Source of the DNA: Oscillospiraceae bacterium
GTDB taxonomy: Bacteria > Bacillota > Clostridia > Oscillospirales > Oscillospiraceae
NCBI GenBank assembly: GCA_017512485.1
Contig: JAFWGE010000029.1
Location: forward strand, 1 to 64,000
Direction: 5' to 3'
DNA length: 64,000 bases
Part shown: in pieces, positions 7,828 through 15,563 of the stretch
How positions within the stretch are numbered: the first letter of the stretch is position 1
Layout of the letters: each line of letters opens with the position of its first letter
Made by a program: the position numbers and the translations under genes
The notes under the pieces: model-generated
Told to the model about the DNA's origin: nothing
Databases searched by the model: none
The model's input: the letters and a program-made list of their open reading frames with translations, nothing else

Positions 7828-9308
7828 TAAGCCTTGTGTCCTCCGATCGTTTTGCTGCGTTCGCGTCCGGTGGAGCCTTCCCGGTAACTCGTACCGTGGA
7901 GTATCGCGTTTTTCCCATAGCGTTGTTTGATGGAGAGCATTGCCTGCTGGAGATTTTTCTCTTTCTCCGATGTGCTCTCCCGCACTCCCGCCGAAACTTC
8001 ATCATGTTCCGGAAAGAGGCTCATCTGTCCGGACGCCCTCCCTTTTACGGACCCGGCGGGGACGACATGGTTTGCCGAGACGTACATACGCCGGATCAGA
8101 AGCATCGGGTCGATGATCCTGTCGTAAAGCCGCAGCATGGCGTCCATGATCTGTTTCATGCCGGAACCCGGGAGGGCCATGTTCTCTGTGCCGTGCGCCT
8201 GCTTTGGCATCCTGCGGCCGTACGGATCCTCGGCAACTTCGCCTGAATAGTCTTCGGTCATGTTCGAGGTGTCATAACCTACGGTGAGGCCCACCTGGTC
8301 CGTTGCTAGCCCCTTTTCAAAAAGGGCCATCGCAAGAGCGTCGGCCATTTCCCGTACGATAATACGCGCTTTTGCCGCCGTATACGGCACCGGGAGCACC
8401 TGCCCGGAGCTGATGCTGCTGCTTTGCGGCCTGTATGCCTTTATGTGTTTTATTTCACAGGGTTCCCAGCCCCATGCGTGGTCGATCAGGAGTTCGGCGT
8501 TAACGCCGAAAAGCCGGTACAGCAGTTCCTCGTTAAGAACGGAGCAGCGGGCCACGTCACCCATGGTCAATATTCCGTGGTCAGACAGTTTTCTGGCGTA
8601 GCCCCTGCCGACACGCCAGAAATCCGTGATGGGGGTATGGCTCCAAAGATTCTGCCGATATGTCCGCTCGTCCAGTTCCGCGATGCGCACACCGTTGCCA
8701 TCGGCAGGGATGTGCTTTGCCCAGATATCCATGGCGACCTTACATAGGAAAAGATTCGGCCCGATGCCCGCCGTAGCTGTAATGCCGGTTTCTTGAAGTA
8801 CTTCACGGATCATACGCATAGCGAACTCGCGCGCGGACAGTCCGCTGTTCTTGATATATTCTGTCGCGTCAATGAACACCTCATCGATCGAATAAACGTG
8901 TATGTCATCCGCAGAGGCGTATTTCAGATAGATCTGGAAAATACGGGTACTGTACTCTATGTAATATGACATCCGCGGCGGGGCGATAATGTAATCCAGT
9001 TCCAGCGCGGGATTTCGCTCGAGTTCCTTTGCGTCGCAGGATTTGCCCTGAAACACACCGCCCGGAGCCATGTCAAGGCGCCGTGCATTGACGGCGCTGA
9101 CCTGCCGCACGACTTCATACAGCCGCGCACGGCCGGAAATACCGTATGACTTGAGCGAAGGCGTAACAGCGAGACAGATCGTTTTCTCGGTCCGGCTCCT
9201 GTCCGCCACCACCAGGTTAGTGGTGAGGGGGTCCTTCCCCAGTTCCCGGCATTCAACGGAGGCATAGAAACTCTTAAGATCGATTGCAATATAGGTCCTG
9301 TCCGGCAT
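7827..9308 (-). CDS. Y-family DNA polymerase (UvrX/DinB-like)
   Basis: A 493-residue translesion polymerase. The palm motifs are AIDLKSFYASVEC (8-20, Asp10) and YSIDEVFID (139-147, Asp142 and Glu143), which supply the catalytic metal ligands. TAGIGPNLFLCKVAMD (179-194) is the family block following the palm, with the little-finger domain behind. A sliding-clamp binding motif QMSLF lies at 428-432 in the flexible tail. It is longer than DinB (about 350-410) and matches the plasmid/phage/chromosomal UvrX group encoded with YolD. The start at 9308 has only a weak GGTGAG-like site. It has a strong promoter at 9541-9569 and a 225-nt leader. I found no canonical Firmicutes LexA box (GAAC-N4-GTTC) nearby. 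Confidence 0.88.
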   Translation of the reverse strand: MPDRTYIAIDLKSFYASVECRELGKDPLTTNLVVADRSRTEKTICLAVTPSLKSYGISGRARLYEVVRQVSAVNARRLDMAPGGVFQGKSCDAKELERNPALELDYIIAPPRMSYYIEYSTRIFQIYLKYASADDIHVYSIDEVFIDATEYIKNSGLSAREFAMRMIREVLQETGITATAGIGPNLFLCKVAMDIWAKHIPADGNGVRIAELDERTYRQNLWSHTPITDFWRVGRGYARKLSDHGILTMGDVARCSVLNEELLYRLFGVNAELLIDHAWGWEPCEIKHIKAYRPQSSSISSGQVLPVPYTAAKARIIVREMADALAMALFEKGLATDQVGLTVGYDTSNMTEDYSGEVAEDPYGRRMPKQAHGTENMALPGSGMKQIMDAMLRLYDRIIDPMLLIRRMYVSANHVVPAGSVKGRASGQMSLFPEHDEVSAGVRESTSEKEKNLQQAMLSIKQRYGKNAILHGTSYREGSTGRERSKTIGGHKA

Positions 9309-9352
9309 CTGTACTCACCATCCCTGCGCAGGCGTGATCTTTTTCCGATGAA

Positions 9353-9396
9353 CGGGAACACTTCGGGAAGGAGGCGGCCGCGGCGTAGTGTTCCCG
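9353..9396. repeat. 9-bp inverted repeat in the polymerase leader
   Basis: CGGGAACAC (9353-9361) is mirrored exactly by GTGTTCCCG (9388-9396), with 26 nt between them. It lies 45-90 nt upstream of the Y-polymerase start, inside the transcribed leader, so it could be an RNA hairpin or a protein-binding dyad. Confidence 0.6.
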
Positions 9397-9540
9397 CCGC
9401 GTGCGAAACTGCCATCCGACCGGTTGTGAGACCCCTGTATGGGTGCCTGATCGCTTTAGTGTGTACTGGGATAAAAACACGTCCGACCGACGATACCCGC
9501 GGTTTGCACCCGGAAGACGACGAGGTCCGCAATATAAGAT

Positions 9541-9569
9541 ATTATACTATATATGCTGTGTTTATACAA
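9541..9569 (-). promoter_or_regulatory. sigma-A promoter of the Y-polymerase/YolD operon
   Basis: Minus strand: TTGTAT (9564-9569), 17-nt spacer, TATAAT (9541-9546). It gives a leader of about 225 nt. From 9570 to 9722 I see no feature. Confidence 0.6.
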
Positions 9570-9722
9570 TTCCGTTGCGGACCCGTATCAACGTGGGCGC
9601 AAACACAGCGGAAACGCCCGGAACTGCGGCGCAGGGCGTCGGGGAGAGGACACTTATCAGGAACGTAGTTTTATTGTGCGTCAGGTCCTGTTCGATGCAT
9701 GACACCCAGGTATATATCATTG

Positions 9723-9772
9723 GAAAAACAAGAAATCCGAACGCTGCCCCTGCCGGGACAAAGTTCGGATTT
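9723..9772 (-). terminator. terminator of tRNA-Val
   Basis: AAATCCGAAC (9733-9742) pairs with GTTCGGATTT (9763-9772). On the minus strand the hairpin is followed by CTTGTTTTT. It lies 8 nt beyond the tRNA CCA end. Confidence 0.85.
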
Positions 9773-9780
9773 CTCAATCG

Positions 9781-9856
9781 TGGTGGACGATAACGGACTC
9801 GAACCGCTGACCCTTCGCACGTCAAGCGAATGCTCTACCAGCTGAGCTAATCGTCC
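9781..9856 (-). tRNA. tRNA-Val (anticodon GAC)
   Basis: A 76-nt tRNA with the 3' CCA encoded (9781-9783). The acceptor stem GGACGAT pairs with ATCGTCC. The D arm is TTAGCTCAGCTGGTAGAGC. The anticodon stem TTCGC/GCGAA closes the loop TTGACGT, giving anticodon GAC, which reads GUC/GUU valine codons. The T arm has GGTTCGAGTCC. The gene stands alone with its own promoter and terminator. Confidence 0.93.
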
Positions 9857-9875
9857 AAATTTTACAGCATAGAGT

Positions 9876-9904
9876 ATATTACTTCAATAAAACCGGTTTG
9901 TCAA
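9876..9904 (-). promoter_or_regulatory. sigma-A promoter of tRNA-Val
   Basis: Minus strand: TTGACA (9899-9904), 17-nt spacer, TAATAT (9876-9881), about 20 nt upstream of the mature 5' end. The spacer holds the repeat described at 9884-9899. Confidence 0.7.
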
Positions 9905-9992
9905 CTTGTTTTTTGGGACATTTTTAAAATGCGGACCAGGTTTTTTTGTCATAACGGGAGCGGCGGAGTATGCAATTCAATAAAACCGGTTG
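9884..9992. repeat. 16-bp direct repeat around the tRNA-Val promoter
   Basis: TTCAATAAAACCGGTT occurs at 9884-9899 and again at 9977-9992. The first copy fills the spacer of the tRNA promoter. Around the second copy the minus strand reads TTGCAA-N17-CATACT, a degraded version of the same promoter, so this looks like a partial duplication. The rest of 9857-10189 contains only the ribosome site of the next gene. Confidence 0.6.
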
Positions 9993-10189
9993 CAAATCGG
10001 AACAAATGATGATATAGTCGCACGTGAAATGTGGAGTATTATGTTAATTAATGATATCGATTTGTGTTTGTACAGACAATTTTGCTGCACATCCGCGTGG
10101 GGGATCTCCCCGGAATATGTTTTGAAACCGGACGGAAGATACGGAGGCTTTGCCTGCCCCGCGATGTCGTATTACGGTATGGAGGAAAA

Positions 10190-11491
10190 ATGAAACACAG
10201 GTATTTTATTCTGCGGCTCGCCGCACTGGCTGTTGCGGCGGCGGTACTGACAGGGGTCTGCGCGCCGTCCCTGGCCGCGACGTTCACCGACGTCGCCGAA
10301 GACGAATGGTATTCCCAGTACGTTGATATCCTTACAGAGTACGGGCTTGCCCAGGGTTATGAGGACGGGTCGTTCCAGCCCCAGAAGACCCTGAAAAGGG
10401 GCGAGTTCATCGCCCTCGTGAACAGGGCTCTTGGGAAAGTGACTCCCAGCTTTGATTACGTCCACTGGGCGGTCGGACATCTGGCAAGTCTTATCGATAT
10501 GGGCGTCGTGATGCCGGATGAGATAGAAATGTCCGCCGATTCCCTGAATTCGCTTATCACAAGATATGAGATGGCCGTCATACTTGCGCGGGCGGCCGAA
10601 CTCCTTACGGGTACCATAGCCGCGGATGTCAGCGGCAGCTGCGGTCTCACCGATTACGGGTCAATTCCGCCGCAGTACAGGGAATATGTGCTGAAAGCGT
10701 ACCTTGGGGGGATACTTACCGGATACTCTGACGGTACGTTTTCAGGAGAAAGGACCCTGACGAGGGCGGAGGCCACCGCGGTCATATGCCGGCTGCTGTT
10801 CCCGTATATGAGGCAGGTCCCTGACACGCAGCCGATTCAGCCGGAGACCGATAAACCGTTGGTGACAAGCAGACAGCCGACCTCCCTGGGCTCGGCGGGT
10901 GGAAGCGGCTCACAAGGGGAGCCCGGCCGGAATGTAAGCGATGAGTATGACAGCTACTTTGCCCGTGTAGAGGACGCCGTGGGCTTTATGCCGCGGAGAA
11001 TGTGCAATGAACTGCTTTTCGGAGACAGTACGAAAACCCGTTTCGACACCCCGGAGGAAGCCGAGGCGCACATGGTAAACATCAGCGTGCGTATTTGGTC
11101 AAAATCCGGCGGGGAGAAAGTGGAGAAGACCATTGAACTAACGGTCAACAGCGGCGTGGCAGAGGATGTCAAAGGTATATTTGAGCTCATATTCAACGGG
11201 CCGGAGAAATATTGCATCCTTTCCATAGAGGCTTATTCATGGACCGATTCCCTGACGTCAGAACACAATATGGGCACAGCAATAGATATCAATCCCTTCG
11301 CCAACCCGTATGTCGACAGGGAGGGCAATATCCTCGTGGGGGACTATTACGACCCGGACGATGAGTATTCCCTCACGGAAGACAGCGACGTGGTAAGGGC
11401 CTTTGCCGCGTATGGCTGGGGCTGGGGCGGAGCGGGCCGCTGGTCCAGCGGCGCTCTGGATTACATGCACATGAGCCTCGGCTGGACCTGA
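10190..11491 (+). CDS. secreted SLH-domain protein with M15-like D-Ala-D-Ala carboxypeptidase domain
   Basis: A 433-residue exported protein. Residues 1-29 form a signal peptide (basic start, hydrophobic core, ending PSLAA). S-layer homology repeats follow: a clear one at about 30-78 (FTDVAEDEWYS...GYEDGSFQP...LKRGEFIALV), a degenerate one, and another at about 150-207 (LTDYGSIPPQYREYV...GYSDGTF...LTRAEATAVI). After a Ser/Gly/Pro linker, the C-terminal domain carries SEHNMGTAIDIN and DYMHMS, matching the zinc ligands of VanY/M15 peptidases (HxxGxAxD and H). It should attach to secondary wall polymer through SLH and trim peptidoglycan stem peptides. The frame opens at 10064, but GGAGG just before ATG 10190 and the signal peptide fix the start. 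Confidence 0.85.
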   Translation: MKHRYFILRLAALAVAAAVLTGVCAPSLAATFTDVAEDEWYSQYVDILTEYGLAQGYEDGSFQPQKTLKRGEFIALVNRALGKVTPSFDYVHWAVGHLASLIDMGVVMPDEIEMSADSLNSLITRYEMAVILARAAELLTGTIAADVSGSCGLTDYGSIPPQYREYVLKAYLGGILTGYSDGTFSGERTLTRAEATAVICRLLFPYMRQVPDTQPIQPETDKPLVTSRQPTSLGSAGGSGSQGEPGRNVSDEYDSYFARVEDAVGFMPRRMCNELLFGDSTKTRFDTPEEAEAHMVNISVRIWSKSGGEKVEKTIELTVNSGVAEDVKGIFELIFNGPEKYCILSIEAYSWTDSLTSEHNMGTAIDINPFANPYVDREGNILVGDYYDPDDEYSLTEDSDVVRAFAAYGWGWGGAGRWSSGALDYMHMSLGWT

Positions 11492-11525
11492 ACCGTATGC
11501 GCTGAAACAGGACAACAGATAAAAG

Positions 11526-11569
11526 AAAACGGCTGTACCGGAAACCGGAAGGTTTGGTACAGCCGTTTT
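11526..11569. terminator. bidirectional terminator between convergent genes
   Basis: AAAACGGCTGTACC (11526-11539) pairs exactly with GGTACAGCCGTTTT (11556-11569). It serves the SLH gene on the plus strand and the MgtC-like gene on the minus strand. Confidence 0.9.
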
Positions 11570-11586
11570 GCCGTGTTTTCTGTGTT

Positions 11587-12309
11587 TTATGCCTCCTCTA
11601 TGTAGGCGACATATTCAAGGCTTTGTAGCGCCGCAATGATATCCCCGTGCGTCTTGTATTTTCTTAGCTCGTTGCTGTGTATGGACAGGGAGACCGAGTA
11701 GACACTTAGCCCGGAACCGTGGTAAGCGGGGTTAAGTTCTATCTCATCAACTTTCATGCCCAGCTGGCGTATGACCGTGGTAAAATCCTGCAGGTATTTG
11801 CTGCCGGTCAGCTCCAGGTGTACTTCAAAGTGGTTGGATCGGTTTTTCAGGTATGTTTCGAAGTTCGTCAACAGGGCCAGGGACGGGAGAAGGATAAGGA
11901 AGCACGCCGCCGCGGCGGTATAGAAACCGGCCCCGACACACAGGCCGATCGTCCCGCACGTCCAGAGTCCCGCCGCCGTAGTGAGTCCTTTTATCTTGTT
12001 TTTCGAGCTGAACAGCATGGAGTTTACGCTTATGGTGGAAGTGCCGACTACGACCGCAGCGGGGATAATGTGCAGCGCGGACGGCGCTGCCCGGGAAAGA
12101 AACAGATCAAGAAGCATCGCTCCCGTGGCGGAAACGGTGATAAGGATAAACGTGCGCAGCCCCGCGGAATGGCGCTTGGCGGCGCGTTCACAGCCGACTA
12201 CCGTCGCCAGTATGGCGCTGAGCAGCAGGCGAAACACCACCGAACAGAGGCCCAGGTCCGCGGACCACTGGCCGAGGAGCCCGGCGATGGGATCGGTTAT
12301 TCCGTTCAT
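11587..12309 (-). CDS. MgtC/SapB-family membrane protein
   Basis: A 240-residue protein with about five membrane segments in residues 15-150 and a C-terminal cytoplasmic ACT-like domain (about 160-240). The family motif GCERAAKRHSAGLRTFILI (39-57) and KGLTTAAGLW (about 106-115) are clear. MgtC proteins affect Mg2+ and phosphate homeostasis and membrane potential; their biochemical activity is unsettled. The segment that usually reads GIGFLGAG is here AAVVVGTSTISVNS, a marked divergence. It is followed at its 5' side by a same-strand antiporter gene 79 nt away, so the two may share a transcript. No regulatory RNA is seen upstream. Confidence 0.8.
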   Translation of the reverse strand: MNGITDPIAGLLGQWSADLGLCSVVFRLLLSAILATVVGCERAAKRHSAGLRTFILITVSATGAMLLDLFLSRAAPSALHIIPAAVVVGTSTISVNSMLFSSKNKIKGLTTAAGLWTCGTIGLCVGAGFYTAAAACFLILLPSLALLTNFETYLKNRSNHFEVHLELTGSKYLQDFTTVIRQLGMKVDEIELNPAYHGSGLSVYSVSLSIHSNELRKYKTHGDIIAALQSLEYVAYIEEA

Positions 12310-12388
12310 GTTATTACCTCCTGTGGGAATGATCGGATACGGACGGGTCGGCTTAGACCGGCGCTGTCCGAACTGTCGTTAATCAGAA

Positions 12389-13834
12389 TCACCGCCTGTG
12401 GAAAGGAGGCCTTCTTCTGTAGTATTCATAAAGATCGTCGTACTGTTCCTGGGCTGCCTTGGTGAATTCACTCTCGTCTTCGTTAACGGCGTGCTCCGGC
12501 AGACGGCTCTGTATAGCTTTTATTCTCTCAATAAGCATGTCGACCGTGGTCCGGGGAGTGCCGTCCTCTTCCACCTGTTCCACGGGTACGATCTCCTCCA
12601 GTTTGTTTGAATATGAACCAGAGAGATACAAAGAGAGCTTGGCACACGCGGGGCCTGACAGTTCGTACAGTACGCTGGAGGCCAGAATAATCGTGTTGAG
12701 GGCGTCGCCTGTATCTCCGCCCAGGGTGCGGGCTCCAAGGGCAGCGAGGCCTATGGCCACACCGGCCTGGGGTATGAGGGCCAGCCCGAGATAGTTCCTG
12801 ACATTTTTATCACTGCGGACCGACATGCAGCCCAGCCATGCTCCGGCGTATTTGCCCGCGATGCGAACGAAAAAGTAAAGTACCCCCACTGTGATCAGCC
12901 GTACGCTTCCGAGAGCCCCGGAGGGGTGGATAAGGGCCCCGAGATCAAAACACACGCCGGAACGTACAAAGAAGAGCAGAAGTATAGGGGGACTGAAATA
13001 ATTGAGCTGTTTAAAAAGAGTATCGTCATCGGCGGCGTTGACATAGACCATGCCCATGGACATACAGCCCAGCAGCGGGGAGATATCCAGAAGGGTGCAC
13101 ACTCCGCAAAAAGTGAACAGCATTGCAAGGGCTATTATCAGCCTGTTGTCCGTGCTGCGTTTTTTGTGGATAAGCGGCTTGAGGATCAGCCCGAACAGTG
13201 CGCCGAGGGCCAGGACGCCAAGATTGATGAGGAGCGGTTTTACCACTGTAATAAGCCGGAACGCCGTGCCGGAAGCGGAGACCACTGCAATGGAAATGGC
13301 GATGCTGTATGCCAGCAGGCCGACTACGTCGTCCAGAGCCACCACCTGCAGCAGGGTATCCACAAATGTGCCATGGGCCCCTGTCTGGCGTATAGTCATC
13401 ATGGTGGAAGCGGGCGCTGTCGCCGCGGCCAGGGCGGCCAGGACAACGGAGAACGACAGCGGCAGACGCAGAATAAAGTATGAAACAGCAAAAACAAGCA
13501 GCGTGGCAAGGCACGCCTCGGCGACAGTTATGACGATCACCCCGGCGCCGTTCTTTTTCAGGGCACGGAACCGGAAAAACTGCCCGGTGCTGAAAGCAAT
13601 AAAGGCCAGGGCTATGTCCGGAAGGAAGTCCATTCCCTCCGTAACTGATGGGGGTACTATATCCAGACAGTAGGGACCTATGAGGATGCCCGTAAGGATG
13701 TATGCCGTCACGTCGGGGAGACGGGCGAGTTTTGTCAGACGGGTCATCAAAAAGCCCAAAAAAAGCATGACCGCCACGGATATGATGGCGGCTGCTGCCG
13801 GGGAAACGGATTCAAGCAGGTTCGCGGCTGTCAT
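12389..13834 (-). CDS. CPA2-family cation:proton antiporter
   Basis: A 481-residue membrane protein with about 12-13 hydrophobic segments to residue 395, then a short charged cytoplasmic tail that lacks a TrkA-N/RCK domain. The CPA2/KefB-type core includes LARLPDVTAYILTGILIGP (about 36-54) and the ion-site stretch VVALDDVVGLLAYS (about 165-178), where Asp-Asp is the conserved proton/cation site. Likely function is K+ or Na+ efflux in exchange for H+; the ion cannot be told from sequence. A GTG lies at 13843, but the ATG at 13834 is 7-8 nt after AGGGAGGT and is preferred. Confidence 0.85.
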   Translation of the reverse strand: MTAANLLESVSPAAAAIISVAVMLFLGFLMTRLTKLARLPDVTAYILTGILIGPYCLDIVPPSVTEGMDFLPDIALAFIAFSTGQFFRFRALKKNGAGVIVITVAEACLATLLVFAVSYFILRLPLSFSVVLAALAAATAPASTMMTIRQTGAHGTFVDTLLQVVALDDVVGLLAYSIAISIAVVSASGTAFRLITVVKPLLINLGVLALGALFGLILKPLIHKKRSTDNRLIIALAMLFTFCGVCTLLDISPLLGCMSMGMVYVNAADDDTLFKQLNYFSPPILLLFFVRSGVCFDLGALIHPSGALGSVRLITVGVLYFFVRIAGKYAGAWLGCMSVRSDKNVRNYLGLALIPQAGVAIGLAALGARTLGGDTGDALNTIILASSVLYELSGPACAKLSLYLSGSYSNKLEEIVPVEQVEEDGTPRTTVDMLIERIKAIQSRLPEHAVNEDESEFTKAAQEQYDDLYEYYRRRPPFHRR

Positions 13835-14079
13835 TCTGCTCACCTCCCTGGAGAGTGAATGAACATGCGCTCTGCGGCGCCGGCGATACGAAAAGCATCT
13901 TTTGTCAGGCCACGGGGCAGATGGTTAAAGTATGATAGTTATTCAAATATAATAATTCGTTTTTCGGGGAAATACAAGAAAATATTGTCGGCGGCCAGAT
14001 TTAAGCCGTCGGGCAGCCCGGGACCGGTAAGAATATACGTTGGCGGCCGTTCTGGTGACAAAGCGGGGAAGGCCGGGAC
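13835..14079. other. intergenic region upstream of the antiporter
   Basis: This gap holds an AT-rich patch (13935-13960) where the antiporter promoter should lie. I could not place convincing -35/-10 boxes and see no coding sequence or known RNA. Confidence 0.4.
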
Positions 14080-14112
14080 AAAAAAATTCAAGGCTCCGTG
14101 CGGAGCCTTGAA
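14080..14112 (-). terminator. terminator of rpmB
   Basis: TTCAAGGCTCCG (14087-14098) pairs with CGGAGCCTTGAA (14101-14112), followed on the minus strand by seven Ts. It starts 28 nt past the rpmB stop. Confidence 0.92.
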
Positions 14113-14139
14113 CGATCGGGCGTAAACGCGCTGCAGACG

Positions 14140-14328
14140 TCACACCGCGCGCTGCACGCGGTTGGAACGGAGGCACCTGGAGCACACGTAGATATGGCAG
14201 GGTTTGCCGTCTACGATGGCCTTGACGCGTTTGACATTAGGTTTCCAGGCCCTGTTGGAGCGTCTGTGCGAGTGGGAGACCTTGATGCCGAAGGTCACGC
14301 CTTTGCCGCAAACATTGCATTTTGCCAT
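14140..14328 (-). CDS. rpmB: 50S ribosomal protein L28
   Basis: A 62-residue basic ribosomal protein of normal length. It carries MAKCNVCGKGVTFG at the N-terminus and, later, a second cysteine pair in YVCSRCLRS. Together these form the zinc-ribbon (C+) version of L28. The stretch SHSHRRSNRAWKPN is the family signature. ATG 14328 follows AAGGAGGT; the GTG one codon upstream is not needed. Single-gene transcript, ending at a strong terminator. Confidence 0.97.
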   Translation of the reverse strand: MAKCNVCGKGVTFGIKVSHSHRRSNRAWKPNVKRVKAIVDGKPCHIYVCSRCLRSNRVQRAV

Positions 14329-14460
14329 CACCGCACCTCCTTTAAAATCTTATTGTATAAGCCCAAAAAAGAGCCGAATAGTATATTAACAGATAGAATA
14401 CAAAAAATCAAGAAAAATTTGATAATGCTTTTAATCTTTTTGCTATTTATATTCAGCTTA

Positions 14461-14488
14461 TTGTATCGGAAAGATAATCTGATATAAT
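14461..14488 (+). promoter_or_regulatory. sigma-A promoter of the hprK operon
   Basis: TTGTAT (14461-14466), 16-nt spacer, TATAAT (14483-14488), giving a leader of about 110 nt before hprK. The gap 14329-14460 is AT-rich and should include the rpmB promoter on the minus strand, which I could not fix. Confidence 0.6.
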
Positions 14489-14603
14489 ATATTAAATACA
14501 TTAAATACAGTTATTATATATTTTTAAGGTCCCGGCACAGGAATGATCGTGGATCCCGAATCTTTTTACCGCGGTGCCGCGGCAGACCGGAAGGTGGGCA
14601 AAT

Positions 14604-15563
14604 ATGGCAGAAGTACGCAGCATACCCCTTAAAAAGCTGATAGAAGCGTTTGACCTGAAGGTGGCATACGCTCCGGAGGGATACGAGAAGATACCGGTTA
14701 CCAGTTCCAACCTCAACAGGCCCGGGCTGCAGCTTATGGGTTTTTATGACCATTTTGTCAAGGACAGGCTGCAGGTTATCGGTATGGCGGAAAACACTTA
14801 TCTGGACACTTTGGGCTCTACTTTCAGAAAGAGGGCTTTCAAGATGTTTTTTGCCCAGGGAAATACCGCTCTCATTTACTGCAGAGGGTCGGAACCACAT
14901 CCGGAGTGCTATGACATGGCGCAGCGTTTCAAGACGCCAGTACTTATCAGCGAGTCGCAGACTGCCAACATGATAAGTTCCATGGTCACGTATTTAAGTA
15001 CACAGCTGGCGCCAATGATCACCCGGCACGGAGTTCTGGTGGATATATACGGCGAGGGAGTGCTGATAATCGGCGAGAGCGGTGTGGGAAAAAGCGAGAC
15101 CGCTGTGGAACTGATCAAGCGCGGGCACAGGCTCATAGCCGATGACGCCGTTGAGATCAGAAGGGTCACCGAAACAAGGCTCGTCGGGTCCGCTCCGGAA
15201 CTGATACGCCACTATATGGAGCTCAGAGGTATAGGAGTAGTGGACGTAAGAAGGCTGTTCGGAACGGGCGCGGTAATGGATATGTGCCCTATTACCATGG
15301 TAGCCAACGTGGTGCCCTGGGACGACAACGCTGATTATGACCGTATGGGGACCCAGACGCTGTACACTACAATACTCGAAGTCAAGGTTCCGGCGGTCAC
15401 CATACCGGTAAAGCCCGGAAGGAACTTGGCCGTTATACTGGAAGTGGCAGCCATGAGCAACAGGGACAAGAGCATGGGATACAACGCCGCCCAGGAATTC
15501 AGTGACCAGATAGACAGACATTTCGCGCAGGTACTCAGCGAGCAGGAGAACGGGCATCAGTGA
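14604..15563 (+). CDS. hprK: HPr kinase/phosphorylase
   Basis: HprK phosphorylates Ser46 of HPr when glycolytic intermediates are high and reverses it under phosphate, controlling catabolite repression in Gram-positive bacteria. The 319-residue protein has the usual two domains. The C-terminal one holds Walker A GESGVGKS (157-164), the catalytic ADDAVEI stretch after it and the signature IPVKPGRNLAVILEVAAMN-like segment near 270-290. The frame opens at 14574, but ATG 14604 follows AAGGTGGG and starts at the family N-terminus. Its stop overlaps the GTG of murB, so the genes are translationally coupled. Confidence 0.96.
   Translation: MAEVRSIPLKKLIEAFDLKVAYAPEGYEKIPVTSSNLNRPGLQLMGFYDHFVKDRLQVIGMAENTYLDTLGSTFRKRAFKMFFAQGNTALIYCRGSEPHPECYDMAQRFKTPVLISESQTANMISSMVTYLSTQLAPMITRHGVLVDIYGEGVLIIGESGVGKSETAVELIKRGHRLIADDAVEIRRVTETRLVGSAPELIRHYMELRGIGVVDVRRLFGTGAVMDMCPITMVANVVPWDDNADYDRMGTQTLYTTILEVKVPAVTIPVKPGRNLAVILEVAAMSNRDKSMGYNAAQEFSDQIDRHFAQVLSEQENGHQ

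Noticed and set aside
9309..9569. LexA operator upstream of the Y-family polymerase
   Set aside because: I looked for GAAC-N4-GTTC and CGAAC-type boxes and found only half-sites.
14566..14582. ACCGCGGTGCCGCGG before hprK resembles a T-box sequence
   Set aside because: It lacks the TGGNACCGCG order on either strand, and there is no stem I, specifier region or terminator. It is simply two CCGCGG palindromes.
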